Assembly (NCBI RefSeq): GCF_000004195.4
Contig: NC_030677.2
Location: forward strand, 198,547,872-198,611,871
Origin: Xenopus tropicalis
Taxonomy: Eukaryota; Chordata; Amphibia; Anura; Pipidae
Length of the DNA: 64,000 nucleotides
Direction of reading: 5' to 3'
Position numbers and translations under genes: made by a program. Below, piece after piece: positions 39,901-54,900 of the stretch (position 1 is its first letter; the number at the start of each line of letters is the position of its first letter). The notes below the pieces were generated by a model, which worked only from the letters and a program-made list of their open reading frames with translations, ran no database searches and was not told the origin of the DNA.

Positions 39901-42900
39901 ATTTTTTTGCCCCTATTGTAGGGGTCATTTTTCACCCTGTGGGGTGCAAGTGCAGTGCACAGTTGGGTGCAAATGTACAGAGAGCAGCTACCACCTGCTT
40001 TAAAGCAGATCAATTGCAGATGTTTTGTGCACTTTTCATGCTGAGTTTGGTTTTGCAAATGAGGCTCAATGAGTTGCCGCAGTGTATTTAGTGTATATAC
40101 ATTGTGGCAGAGTGTGGGATTTTGTGGGCAAGAGAAGCAATATTTCTGCCAGCAGCTCTAGGGTTAATGCTGTTCCATTACCTAGCTGCTGTGTTGGAAA
40201 AAGGATCTACCTGCAACTGACTAGCCTGCCTGTGAGAGGAGAGAGGAACATGTTGCTCAGGAGCCACTGGTTGTGGATCACTGTACTATGGTGATTTAGA
40301 ATTATTGGATAATCAAAGATGACATTATCAAGGTACTGGAAATGTTTACCTTTTAGGGTTCTCAGAATCCCCCTGCGTGCTTGAGTTAGCAATGTCCAGC
40401 AGTGGGATACGGGAAAAGGTATGGCTGGCCTCAGATGGGGCTTGTCCCTCCATTCCTTGGTAGTAATCACTGAGAAGTCTTGTGGTGTCTTGGAAGCGAT
40501 CAACTTCCGCCTTAATGAAAATGAAAGATAAATAAGCAAAACAGAACCAGCATCATCCGCAGACAAAGTCAAACAGGCGAATCTATGGGACATCTTACAA
40601 TAGTTGGGAAAATAAGGGCAACCTTGATTTTGTCAAGAAATTGCGTGTTACATACGTTCTTTCCTGTTAGAATTAAGATTTGCAAAATTCAGCTCTAGCA
40701 GAATAAGGCTGGCCATAGAAATCGTTGTAGTTCTCTATAAAGTTTGGGTAGGGTATAGTTGTTTTCTGCTAATAGGGCGATTATGAAAAAGAGCCTATTG
40801 TAATCCCTGAGATGTCTGGATTAAGTCACATATTTTGTGCTGGGGGTTCCATACACATAGCAAAGATTAGAGGGGATAGGGGACAGCCCTGCCTGGTTCC
40901 ATTTTTAATAAGGAACAGTGATGGATACTTGGGCAGTGGGAAACTGATACATTTTCATTATGGCTTTGGTAAATTTATAACCGCACCCCATGCGAAGTAG
41001 TACTTGGTATATATATCTACAGTCTATATGGTCAAAAGCTTTCTCCACATCTAGTGATAAAAGCATGGCCTTGGTTTTTGAGCTTTCGACCTCATGGACT
41101 ATCTGATGAATTTGTCTCATGTTGTTGAAGGACAACAGATTTAACAGTAAATGACAAGTGATTCTATTATAAAAGATACAACAAGACAAGGATTAATGAC
41201 TGCAGTGTTGCTGTATTAAATCCGTATATACAAATGAATAGTGGGCATTTACTTCCCCAGGGTGCAAGAGCGTGCCCCTTATTGCTCACTTACAGAACAC
41301 TTGTGCCCCGGGGATTGCTGGTTTCTGTACTGAGCGCCAGATTAGAAATCTGATTGGCCCATAAGGTGTGCCACAGATCTATACACACCCAAGAGGATCT
41401 GTGAGGCCTGCGGCAAGGCATAAAATGCAGGACACAGCTGCAAAGTGTAAGAACAGCTGCCCTTTTGTGATGCTGCACCCTGCATTGTAAATGAGGCCTA
41501 ATGTTGTCATTGTGTATAAAATGCAAAGAGTGTGACTGCCATTTTATCCTTGGTAATGGAACAAACAACCACCAGCAACTTTAACCTCGCAAATGTCAGA
41601 AGTAACCAAAGTGAGTGAGAAAGAGTGAGTGTCCCACTGTGTGTAAATTAGGTCACAGACGTGATATGCAAAATGTACATAGGTCTCCTCCAACCCCACT
41701 CCCCACATAGCAACGCTCTCTGGTTTTCTATTAGGTTTCTTTCAAGCATGATGTCTCTAAATGCCTTGTACATTTCAGTTCCCATGCTGCAGAGCATTGC
41801 CCTGCTCTTTAGTGCAGTAGAAATCAGACGCAGTTGTGCTAAATATTTTCTCAGTCTGTCTGGTGTCAAGTCCTGTGTCACTAATGTCAGTCATGGCATT
41901 CAGTGTGCCAATGGTACTGCACCCGATTCTTTAGGTTCAAGTACGCTGTGTCTATTGACACAGGGCGCTGAGGGAACCCCTGAGCTACCAACTAGTCAGG
42001 TGGTTAGAGTAGCTCCAGGGTTCGCACAGTGCCACCAATCAATAGACGCAGCAGCGCTCCATTCAGAGCAGAAGGCAGGAAGGACTGATTGCTGAGTGCA
42101 ACTATATGGAAGTGTGCAGAACGTATCTAGATGCAAGTACCTCTAATGAAAGTGGTTTTAGATGGAATTTCACTGTGGGAAAAAGCCCGAGTAGCCCACT
42201 GCGCCTCCAGGCATAACAAGCCGTAATAATCCTGGAATCAACAAGCCGATGCAGCCCTTAATCCGATGGGAAAATCAAGCCTACCTGATAGACATCTGGA
42301 TGATTTTTGCCCAGATATCAGTTGGGTAGGCTTGTCTGAGGGTCCCATACATGGTCAGATGAGCTGCCGAATCACTCAACAGCTTAAGCCGGCCATACAC
42401 GCACTGATAATATCGTACAAAACCTTGTTTCGTACAATATTCGGTGCGTGTATGGCAGCTCGAAGATGCAACCGATATCACAGAAGGCTGCGGATATCGG
42501 TCGACTCACCGATCAGGCAGGTTAAAAGATTTTGATCGGGTGCCGTTGAAGGCGCCTGAGCAAAATCTGCTAAAATCCCTATTGTTTCGACCCCCATATC
42601 TGATGATTCAGCCCTGAATGTCAATGGAGGATGGGAACGAAAGATTGGAATGTGTATGGACACCTTTCTATTGTAAGGAAACACATGAAGAAAATTCAGC
42701 CTGTTTTTTTTTTTAAAGTGGTTGTAACGTGGATTTTGCAAATTTTTTTGGTGAAACGGAACAGATTTGCTCATCACTATTGGGGAAGTGGCGCGGTCAC
42801 ATAAAAAAGGTGTGGTCGCGTCAAAAAAGTGCACAGTTGTTTCGAAAAAGGTGTGGATGCATCAAAAAAAGGTGTAAAAAAAGTAGTGGGTGTCAAAAAA

Positions 42901-45900
42901 TTTTTGGTGACACAGAACAGACTCGCCCATCACTAATGGGGAGGTGTCTCTAGCAAATGTGCTCCATAGAAAAATATATATATATATTCATAACTTATGT
43001 ACTTACAATGCACAAAAGGACACAAATTACTTATTTCAAGCAAAATGTCTTTTTTTTTACAGTCCCAAAATGTACAAATAAACATGTAAATAAGAAGGAT
43101 AGTGCCGCCATATTCTGCACCAAGCGACTGCACCTGTCAGTAAGATTTATGGTGTTTAAAAGTGGAAATACAATTAAGATGTGAGTAACTGACAAAACGG
43201 CAGTGCCCTGCCCTGGGAAAAGAAGCAAAACCACATTCACAATCATTATTAAAAAAGAGCAAGGCAAGCTGTGACATCAAAGGGGGTTCTCTCATGGAGA
43301 AGATAACCACACCGGCACTGCCAAGCCTACTAAATGCTAACAGTCGTATTGGCAGTGCACAGTCAGTCAGGTGAGTTTTAGGATTAGAGGTGCATGCTAG
43401 TGATGAGCGAATTTATTCTGCAAAATTTTGCAAAATGCATTGAAGTCAATGGGTGGTTTTTTTTGTGTCGAAAGTGGGACTTTTATTTCTTACTATGGAA
43501 CTTTTTTTTGCGGCCATTCGAGTCTATAGGGCAGCGGTTTCACAGGGGTCGCCCATATACACATATTTCCGATGGTCTTAGGAATAATTTTATGGTTGGG
43601 GGTCACCACAACATGAGGAACTGTATTAAAGGGTCGCGGCATTAGGAAGGTTGAGAACCACTGCTATAGGGTTTTTTTTGCAGTGAAACCTGATGAAAAA
43701 ATGTGCTCATCACTTGTGCACCTAGGGGTGTATTTATTAACACTGGAGACAAACATATGTAGTGTTGCCCGTAGCAACCAATCAGCAATTGGATTTAATC
43801 GGTTGTCTACAAGTTAGAAAACAAAAGCAAAGGTCTGATTGGTTGCTATGGGCAACATCACCGGTGATGTTTGTCTCCAGTGTTAATAAATACTCCCCCT
43901 ATTGTATTATACCTACTGGATTTTAAGGTACAGCCTATGGCAAGTGATGGTTGGTAACTGTAAGTTTATGGTTATCATAACCTGTAAGGATCTGGTCTTG
44001 TTATCCTGCCTATGTAAAGATGCTTGCTTTATGTCAATTCTGAAAGAAAAGATAGCATTTATAAAAATATAATTTATTTTTATTAAAACCTGGCATTCTG
44101 CTCCTTACCTGCATCAGTGAGAAAAAGTGGTTAATAAGTATCCCGGTGTGATCCTGTAGCCACCCATCATTCATAATGTCTGTGCGCTCTTGTTCTGCCT
44201 CCTCCTTCCTGTTGTCACATATGTCCCACAGACGGTCCCGGAGATCCTAAGCGGAAAAGCACGCAGGAAACATGAAGGGTAACAAGGGGACATTTTTTGA
44301 TGGACCCCTATGGTTATATTATGTGACCAGCCAGCACACTGCATAGATAGGAACAACATATATGTGACTCAAATGAGACAGGTGTGTAAGTGAAGCTTAT
44401 TGGCTTGTCTCAAGGCTGATGTCCCACGCAGAGATTACTGGCCAGCGATAGATCTCTGCTACATCGGGCGACTAATCTCCCCATAATGCCTTTTCACCAG
44501 AAGTCGCCCGAAGTCGCGCAAAGTTTCCTGAATGAGGGGACTTCAGAAAACCGAAACAATGCATAGGCCTTTCCACCGGCGACTCCCTTTGCATTTAGGA
44601 GAGATTAGTTGCTCATGGTAGCGAGATTGCAGGAGACAATCTCCAATCTCTGCGTGGTACATCAGCCTTATAATCACAACCATTAGCTATTTGATGATAA
44701 CATTTACCAACAAGTGTTATTTGCATTTTAAAGGACATGTACACCCTACATTTTCCCACCATGTATGTAAGTTGGGCACATCTCTCCTACTCATGTGTAC
44801 TGCATATATCCCCTTTGTTTGGCAGCATCATAACAATTTCCTAAAACAAATAGCAGCTTTCACCCGGCAGCCATTTTCCTTCTGACATCATCAGTGACAT
44901 TTACATCAGGAAACAGCACGTGTGTGCTGCAATGAAAAATTCAGGCTTACACAGGCAGAACTTATTTTGATAAAAAGTCCTGCTGGGATTGTGCCACGCT
45001 ACAGTTAAACTGAGTTTGGGAGAGGAGGTTAGTAGAAAAAAAACCTGTTTCTCCACCACAGCTAGAGCAGAGTTTCTATGGAACCCAAGTCTTCATTGGC
45101 TGCTAGACTGAAGGGTGTGATTGGTAGCCTGAGTTGAGAAGAACTGAGCATGCTCAATTGCCAAGAGCCAAAGTCAGTTCCTAAGGGAGAGGCTGAGTGG
45201 GGTAGAGGAGGAGAAGAAATCACACGTGATTAAGGAGATCCTGTAGCCTTACTATTAATAACAGGAGTGGCAGGTATTTAAAAAAATTATAAAGGTTGTT
45301 TACTGATTACATTTTCTTGTGGGGGGTTTACATGTCCTTTAAGTGGCAGATTTTTACCACAAACTCATAGATGTCTGGTTTTTCAGGGTGTCTGTGAGAA
45401 TGGATGACAGATATAAGTGTGAATGTGAGGGGACAAGGATGTAAGTGCAGATACTGTATATATTCTACCCCATAGCCTACTAGAAGTACTACTGCCCTGC
45501 AACTGCGTTTCTAACTACAACTGTACTTATAATAAACGTGAAATTACAGGATATTATTCTTATAACGATTAACATGTTCTCACATCAGCTCTTTGATGAA
45601 GCTCTGCTTTTGTTTCCTCGTCCTCCCACAAGTCGTCTGCGGTAGAATTAAAGTCCGACTGCCACTGAGACACGAATTCCTGCTTGTGATCCGGCCGCTT
45701 CAAGTAATCCTTCAAATGAACCCTGCAACAGAATGGGCGTACATAAGTAGCGCTTTATAAATAAAGATATACATACATACATTTGTTATGGAAAATGTAC
45801 TGGGCCACATTCAGTTCAGTGAGAAAAATTCTCATGGTTTATCCTGTGAAAACGAATGGACCAGATTCAATTGAAGGAGAAAAATGTTCTAGTTCTGTCC

Positions 45901-48900
45901 CATACATTTCACTAGAGTTTTCACGTGATAAACAGTGAGACATGTTTATTCTGAATTGAACTGAATCTCAAATTGAATCTCAAACTGAGTCCACTGAATC
46001 TGGTCCTATGGGCAGGAATCAGTTCAAGGGGAAAAAGGTGAAAACTCATGGAGCAGATTAAATTTGAAATTCAATTTCATTTAGAAAAACACTATGAATG
46101 GGGAAAAAACTGAAATGGAATTAGGAGAAAAATTGTTGAATCCCGTGCATAAGTTTTCATGTGATAAACCATAATATAACTTGTTCTCACTGAACTGAAT
46201 CTGGCCCATTATTAAGACTGATAATATTTAATATCACATAAAGTCATATCCTGATTTTACATTCTTTTTCTTCCATTTTCTTTTTGGCACGAAGACAGAA
46301 GAAAGAAGAGGATCGTAGGCTCGTAGCTATCCCAACCCGGGGTATCAGGTAAGTGATTACAATCACTGGGGGTGCCTAACATTTTGGTAGCCCCCAGTGA
46401 TTTTACCTTTTCATCTCCTTTAATAGCGCAATATTATTTTATGTCATTAGAGCAGTGATCCCCAACCAGTGGCTCAGGGGCGACATGTTGCTCCCCAACC
46501 CCTTGGGTGTTGCTCTCAGTGCCCCCAAACCAGGGAGTTATTTTTGAATTCCTGACTTGGGGGCAAGTTTTGGTTGAATAAAAACAAGATTTCCTACCAA
46601 ATAAAGCCCCTGTAAGCTGATAGGGTGCATAGAGGCACCTAATAGCCAATCACAGCCCTTATTTGGCTCCTCCATGAACTTTTATGGTGCTTGTGTTGCT
46701 CTCCAAGTCTTTTTATATTTGACTGTGGCCCACGAGTAAGAAAGGTGCATTAAAGCAAAAGAAATCTGCACACACAGTTAGGTGTACTGTTAATGTATTT
46801 CATTAAAATAAAAAGAAGCTATATACTTACTGAAAATGTTATGGTGGAAAAAAATAACATACCTGATATCATATAAATAGTGAATCACAGTTAGTCGTTC
46901 CTGCCTCAGATTCCTCAGCACAGTTTTGATGGTCATTCCATAGACATTTTCTATAGTCTTCCAATATGGTACAAGGAATGCTGGGATTTCCTACCAAATG
47001 CATATTTATTTAGAATGACTGTGTTAATGAATGGACATTTCCATTTTCTTCTTAACTATAGAAGTTCATTTTCGCGGGTAAAGTCTAAGCCATATATGAA
47101 TCCAACAGGATTGTTTTGCCTCCATTAAGGATCAATTATATCTTAGTTCCACTACAAGGCACTGTTTTTTTATTACAGGTATGGGACCCATTATCCAGAA
47201 TGGGGTTTTAAGGATAAGTGATCTTTCCATAATTCGGATCTCCTACCTAAATAATGCTAAATAAATGTCTTAAACAGTAATTAAACCCAATAGGATTGTT
47301 TTGCCTCCAATAAGGGGTAATTATATCTTAGTTGGGATCAAGTACAGGTACTGTTTTATTATTACAGAGAAAAGGGAATCATTTAACCATGAAATAAACC
47401 CAATAGGGCTGTTCTGCCCCCAATAAGGGGTAATTATATCTTAGTTGGGATCAAGTACAGGTACTGTTTTATTATTACAGAGAAAAGGGAATCATTTAAC
47501 CATTACATAAACCCAATAGGGCTGTTCTGCCCCCAATAAGGGGTAATTATATCTTAGTTGGGATCAAGTACAGGTACTGTTTTATTACAGAGAAAAGGGA
47601 ATCATTTAACCATGAAATAAACCCAATAGGGCTGTTCTGCCCCCAATAAGGGGTAATTATATCTTAGTTGGGATCAAGTACAGGTACTGTTTTATTATTA
47701 CAGAGAAAAGGGAATCATTTAACCATTAAATAAACCCAATAGGGCTGTTCTGCCCCCAATAAGGGGTAATTATATCTTAGTTGGGATCAAGTACAGGTAC
47801 TGTTTTATTATTACAGAGAAAAGGGAATCATTTAACCATGAAATAAACCCAATAGGGCTGTTCTGCCCCCAATAAGGGGTAATTATATCTTAGTTGGGAT
47901 CAAGTACAGGTACTGTTTTATTATTACAAAGAAAAGGGAATCATTTAACCATTAAATAAACCCAATAGGGCTGTTCTGCCCCCAATAAAGGGTTATTATA
48001 TCTTAGTTGGGATCAAGTACAGGTACTGTTTTATTATTACAGAGAAAAGGGAATCATTTAACCATGAAATAAACCCAATAGGGCTGTTCTGCCCCCAATA
48101 AGGGGTAATTATATCTTAGTTGGGATCAAGTACAGGTACTGTTTTATTATTACAGAGAAAAGGGAATCATTTAACCATGAAATAAACCCAATAGGGCTGT
48201 TCTGCCCCCAATAAGGGGTAATTATATCTTAGTTGGGATCAAGTACAGGTACTGTTTTTATTACAGAGAAAAGGGAAATCATTTTTAAAAACTTAAATCA
48301 TTTGATTAAAATGGAGTCTATGGGAGATGGCCTTCCCCTATTTCAGAGCTTTATGGATAACAGATTTTCTTCTGTCCCAAAAATGTGAGGCAGATGCCCC
48401 TAAAAAAAGAAATGAATTAAGGCAGGGGTGGAATTTTACTGTGGTGAGCCCTAGGTGGCACTAATGTGGCGAATCTATTGGCAGTAAAATGCCAAAATGA
48501 TTTTGCTGCTCCTTTAATAGCATTCTTTATATTTTAAACTCCCTTTGGCAGAAATCAAGACCCAGAACGGAATTGGGCTGCACTCACTTTCGGAAGTGGC
48601 TCATTTACGTACACCCATTCAGGGGATCCAGGCTGGATGGGTGGTGGTCCAACAGGAGTGACAGCGACTGGTTCAGGGCTGGCAGGTACAGACTTAGCCT
48701 TCTTTCCAGGAGACCTTCCACGTGGTGAACCTTAAATATACAGGGGAAAAATGAATCTTACCTCTGTAATAAAATGTGACCAATGAGAGACAATGCGATT
48801 TGCTTGGATAATCTAGGAAGAGATGGACTGGAAATAAAAGGAAACTATACCAACAAACATTGCTGGGCCTCCTCAAAAATATATTGCATCTCTCCTTGAA

Positions 48901-51900
48901 GGTGGCAGTAGCTCCAGGGTTCCCATAGTGGCCTGTGTCAATTGATGCACCGAACATGCCCCTTAAGAATCCCCTTTAATGGATATTTATATTTAAAGTG
49001 CTGACCAGATGTCAAAGGAAGCAAAACTTTCCCTTAAAAAAAAAGTTTTCCCTCTATAAACCGAAGCGCCTATTAATCGGATGTATAAATATATGGATTA
49101 ACCATTTGGTTTTTAAATTTAGATTAATGAAAAAAGCAAAAAAAGTGAACTTGCTTGTGGCTTGTAGCGTGAATAGATATCCGGTGCAGCGAACACGCAA
49201 GGAGGCCTTTCAACACGTGCAAGTCAAAAGTGTTATCTTCTTTATGGTTTTCTTTTAAATAAATGAAAAACCACTGTCTTTTTTAGAGGCCACAAAATGC
49301 CACAACTTGATAACAAACTATTTTTGTAAGTCTTCAAAGGAGAGCATTGTTCTCACAGAGAATGACATTTGTAATAAAGACGTCCTGGGCACTCAGATAC
49401 AGTGTTACTAGCAACTTGGATACGTTATTTTATTGATTTGGTTTGGAAATCTCCATATCCACGCCGGCCTGGCATTCATTACAAAAAGGCCAACTGAGAA
49501 TCCAGAATACAGATTCCCCTTAACATGATATGTGTCTCTGAATTCTAAGGTTCCATCTAGGATACATATTTATGCACCAACAAGTGACAGCAACACAGTG
49601 CAGGGAATCAGCAGAAAAGAAGATGGGGGGCTACTGGGGCATCTTTGGGGGCACAGATCTTCCCTGCTAAAGGGCTGTGGTTGCCTTGGGCAGGTACAGA
49701 AGCACAAAAAATAATGTACAGTATTTCTTCCCTACATCTTTAGTTAAGCATTGTCATTTAAGATACAAGACACAAGGGACTTCCTATGGGAAGTCAACCC
49801 ACAGACACAGTATGACCTTTTACTGATTATTTGTACAGACATCTGCCAGTATGGTGCATTGGTGGATTAGCTTTTCAAGCATGCCCGATTGATGAGCTAA
49901 CAATATCCATAGTACATTGATATTAGTGGGGATCAAGGGGCCACCATAGTGAAAGGGAACATGTATGGCCAGCTTAAAGCATGTGGAGATTTCTGACTTT
50001 TGGGAAAGTGATGGTTAAAGGCTGTGACAGACAGGGAGATTAGTCGCCACGCGACAAATCTCCCTTGTTGGGGGGCGACTAATCTCCCCTAAATGCCATC
50101 CCACTGGCTAGAATGTAAATCACCGGTGGGATGGCATACACGGTGCCACAATTTGCCGAAGTCGTGGAAGTTTCCACTCAAGGCAACTTCTGTGACTTTG
50201 GCAAATTGCAGAAAAGCAGAGATTTAAGCCACAAGTGTGCATTTTCTGTCTGATATCTGTTCCATTAGCGCAATGACAGGTGGATGCCAGGTACCGCATA
50301 CATAGGCGTTGGGTAGGATCGGCATTTTTCCATTGGTGGAAAAAATGCATAATGTGACATAACCTGTAGACATATGTATATTGATGGCTTGGAAAAGGTT
50401 TATCTAGGGCAAAAGGAAATTAGTGGCTTGTTCATAGGAAAATGTTGCCTAAGGCACGAAGAAATGCGTGATACAACCACAAACATGAACATTTAGTAAA
50501 AGTAAACGGATTATTTTTTCTTGTGTTAAAATCCAGTAACAATCACTGTGCCACTAATTTCCCATTAATAGTAAATATAGCTGCCCATAAGCATTCTTTA
50601 ACTACAGGTACAGCACAAGACACAACGTAAAAATGTAATTGCACTCAACCAGATTTTCGAGAGTCTTTTCCTTTAGGTGTCTCTGGTTTCTTGTCCTTCT
50701 TGTCCTTCGAGGTGTCAGACCGTTTTCGAGATTCTGCAAAACATGCAAAAGAAATATCATTTTGTCCGATGGTGGTGTCTCAATTTTAGCTACATGCCTT
50801 ACAGCTAAGTGAGTAAGCTATCTGACATTAGGTACATACATACATGGGCAGATTTAAGCTGCTGATTCGAGTCCTTTAGAGACCAATTCGGTAGCTTATC
50901 TGCCCATGTATGGGGTCCCCTGACAGGCTTCCCCGATCCCAGTTTGATTTTCCTGTCAAGGACCGCATCAATGATGTCCGACGGCTCCTATTTCCCTTGT
51001 TGTTATATGACCGTTTGGCCTGAGGGCACCTTTACTGATTGGAATAGATGCCTGCTGCTTAAAAACTTATGCTGGGACTACATAGTAAGATCTCATTTAG
51101 CAAGGCCACAAAAAAGTGGATCTTTGTCCAGTTGGCCACCACCATACCCAGTCTGCCATTTAGAAAAAGGGAACAAAATGGTCGAAATCACACTGTGATT
51201 CTCAAACAATACATGCCTGTCACTTGACAGGACTGGTCAACTTACTGAGTGAGGGACAACAGAAAGGATTACATTACACAATTGTTCATGGGGAATACAA
51301 TTGCCAATGCTGTAATACGACAATCACACCCTAAAAACAATACAAACCTCTTGGAGATTTGGAGCCTTTCCTGCTTTTTTTTGCTGATTCCTTGCTTGAA
51401 GCTGATGGAGGTCGTAAATTGTTAGTGGCTTCTGGAGCTGGAGGAGGAGATGGCGGTGGCGGTGTTGGTGCGGCTACTTCTGGTGGTGGGAGATCTTCTT
51501 TCTTTTCGTTTTTTTTGCCTGTGAATGTATGTAGAAATATAAATGATTCTTAGAAAAGCTTGATTTTTATTATCGACACATATTAACACCACTATGGGGG
51601 TTATGTGAGAAAAGGCACTAAGTTTGTCTTTTATTGGTTGCTATGGGTTACTGCTCCTGGGCAAACACAGTGCCTTTTATTACATATGGGGATAAGAATA
51701 TTATTTTCCTTACTATTTAATACAGGTTTTTCCTTAATAATAAATAGGTTTCAGACTGTTTGGGGGTTCAGGTTTTCTGTAGAAATTAATGAGCTAATTT
51801 GATTGTTTGGACCTAGGGTCAAACAACTGAATTACAACACTGGGTATAGGAGCCGTCGGACCGAGAAACACATGAATGAGCCGATGTGGTTTCCAATCCA

Positions 51901-54900
51901 ACAGGAAAATCATACCTGCCGACTGACACCTTGCCAATTTGTGATCAGATATCGATTGGGGGGGCCAGTCTGGCCCCATACACAGGCAGATAAGCTGCTG
52001 AATCTGTCTAAGGGTGACACTGAGCTACTAGTAGCAGCTACTTGTGGCTACTAAAATAGACAATGCTGATCATTTACTGATAATTGCCTCTATGTGTGTT
52101 TTAGCAGAGGCAATTCTCAGTATTGTCTATGGCAGAGTGTTTTCTGGGGTTTAGTAGCCATGAAAAAGTAGCTGCTACTAGTAGCTCAGTGTGTCTTCAC
52201 CCTAAAGGACTTGATTCGGCAGCTTAAATCTGCCCGTGTATGGGTGCTTTAACAGCCTGCTCGCTGCTGTAGGAGTGAATGCTAATAGCCAGCTGACTGG
52301 AGTAGACTAATTTGGGAGGCACATTCTTCTATATTCAGTTCTATATAGGAACCAATACCTTTCCCCCTGTTCAGTCATACTTGCATTTACTTTGGACAGC
52401 TCTGAGAACCTGCAGGAAATTCTCAGTACCGGCACCAAATCACTGTTGTTCCCAGTGGTTGGTCTGGAATCAGCTGTTGAACACCCACATTAATATTGTG
52501 TCATTTCTGCAATATGGTTGTTATTCTGTCATTTTACCACTTTTCATTACTCTACCTACAAAGCCTATCTGTGTCAAACTCTGACCACAGCTAAATGCTG
52601 TAAGCTACACATGGTGTACAAACCGCAAACAAAACAGTCATGCTTTCCATACCTCGGTTTTGCTTATTGACGAGAGCTGTCAAGTATACTTCTTCTATTC
52701 TCTTGCACAGAACGCCAACTTCCACTTCCCCATTAACTTTGATTAGAATATTCTGCTGCTCTGAAAACCACATTTCTAAATTCTTCCAGTGGTCAAGAAA
52801 TCCTGTAATTCTGTAAAAGAAGCGCAGATTTAGGGCAGCAAATCTGGGCAGTGAATATGCAAGAAAACTGCTACTTAGCTTTTATGGATCACAGGCCTTA
52901 CTGCAAATCAGCTGGTACAAAAGTAACCACTGTGTGTGAATGTGATAGGGATGTAGAGTGTAAGCTCCTCTGGGGCAGGGACTAATGTAAATGATGCATA
53001 ATCTCTGTACAGCACTGGGCATTTATTAACACTACATAAAGAACTCTGCCCATTCATTGGCTGATAGGGCCTAGCATGTATGTGTGCCTTGGCTTGTTTG
53101 TGTGCACTGTGAATCCTATGACCCCAGGGGGCGGCCCTTAGTACTTAAAATGACAATTTTCTATATAGGATTACCCAATAGCACATACTACTAAAAAGTA
53201 TATTTATATGAAATTGGTTTATTTAGATGGAGCAGGGTTTTACAAATTAGTTTGTTTATGCAATATATTTTTATAGAGACACTGTTTGGGGGTATAGTTT
53301 TCCTTTAAAGGGGCTTTCCAACTTTGAGTTAACTTTTAGTATCATACAGAGATTAATATTCTGAGACAGCTTGCAATTGGTCTTCATTGTTATTATTTGC
53401 AGTTTTTGTTCGGCAGATCTCCAGCTTGGAGTTTCAGCAGCAATTTGGTTGCTAGGATGCCAATTACCTTAGCAACCAGGGTGTGGTTTAAATGAAAGAC
53501 TGATATATGAATAGGAGAGGACCTGAATAGAAAAATAATTAATAAAAAGTAATAATAACAATTAACCTATAGCCTCACAGAGCAATAGTTTTTTGGCTCT
53601 GGGGTCAGTGACCCCTATTTGAAAGCTGGAAAGAGATAGAAGAAGATGGCACATAGTTCAAAAACTGTAAAAAATAATGATGACTAATTGAAAAGTTGCT
53701 TAGCATTGGCCTTACTATACTAAAAGTTAACTTAAAGGTGAACCACCCCTTTAATACTAATAACAGATAATAATTAGCATAAGGGTTGGGCTCAAAAATA
53801 ATTGCCCCCCTCCCACAGTCTGGGATTAAATGATATCCCTTGAGATACTATACAGCATGAGTAAAGTAGAAGGACATAGCTTTCGTGTGTACTGAACTCA
53901 TTCTCTGTATATTTGCATATATATTTCAGTGGGTGCTGCCATATTGCAAGAGAATTTCTAGATGCGCCGTACAGTCCTACCCCACCTGTGCTGTATCTGG
54001 TCCATTGTTTGATCTGCTTCCATTCTCGTAGTTTGAATACAGGGAGGACTATCAATTTTCTCTCCAGATTTATCTATTTCACCTGCAAAAAGATAATAGA
54101 ACAGTTTTAAAAGCAGGCTCAAGTGGTAAAGTACTGGGGTGGGGCGGGAGGGGTCACAACAGCATAAGTTGCTACAATGCTTAAAAGAACAGTAACACCA
54201 AAAAATGAAAGTGTATAAAAGTAACTAAAATATAATGTGCTGCTGCCCTGCACTGGTAAAAGTTGTGTGTTTACTTCAGAAAGTCTACAATAATTTATAT
54301 AAATAAGCTGTTATGTAGCCATGGGGGCAGCCATTCAAAGGAGAAAAGGCACAGGCACATAGCAGATAACATATAAAACACTATTGTATTCTACAGAGCT
54401 TATCTGTTATCTGCTATGTAACCTGTGCCTTTTCTCCTTTTTTCCAGCTTGAATGGCTGCCCCCGTGGCTACACAGCAGCTTATTATATAAATTATAGTA
54501 GTTTTACTGTAGCAAACACACCAGTTTTACCAGTGCAGGGCAACAGTGCATTATATTTTTATTACTTTAAAGCTCTTTCATTTTTTGGTGTTACTGTTCC
54601 TTTAAGGCAAGCAATAAAGCAAGTAGGCAAGAATATGTTTTCCTACAACTGCTTCAGGGCTCTCGCATATATAAACTAAACAAACTATTCAGCCAACATC
54701 ACTATTGTGTGAAAGGGTTTGGTGGCCTTGTTTTGGGCTGGTGGTTAGAGAACTCATTTCTTAATTGTTGGTCTACTGAAGTGCCCCATGTAACATTTGC
54801 CTTGTAGATTGTAAGCTTTTTTGGGCAAGGCTCTCTTCACCTCTTGTATGGGTTTTTGATTGCTTTATATGTTACTCTGTATGTCCAATGTATGAAACCC

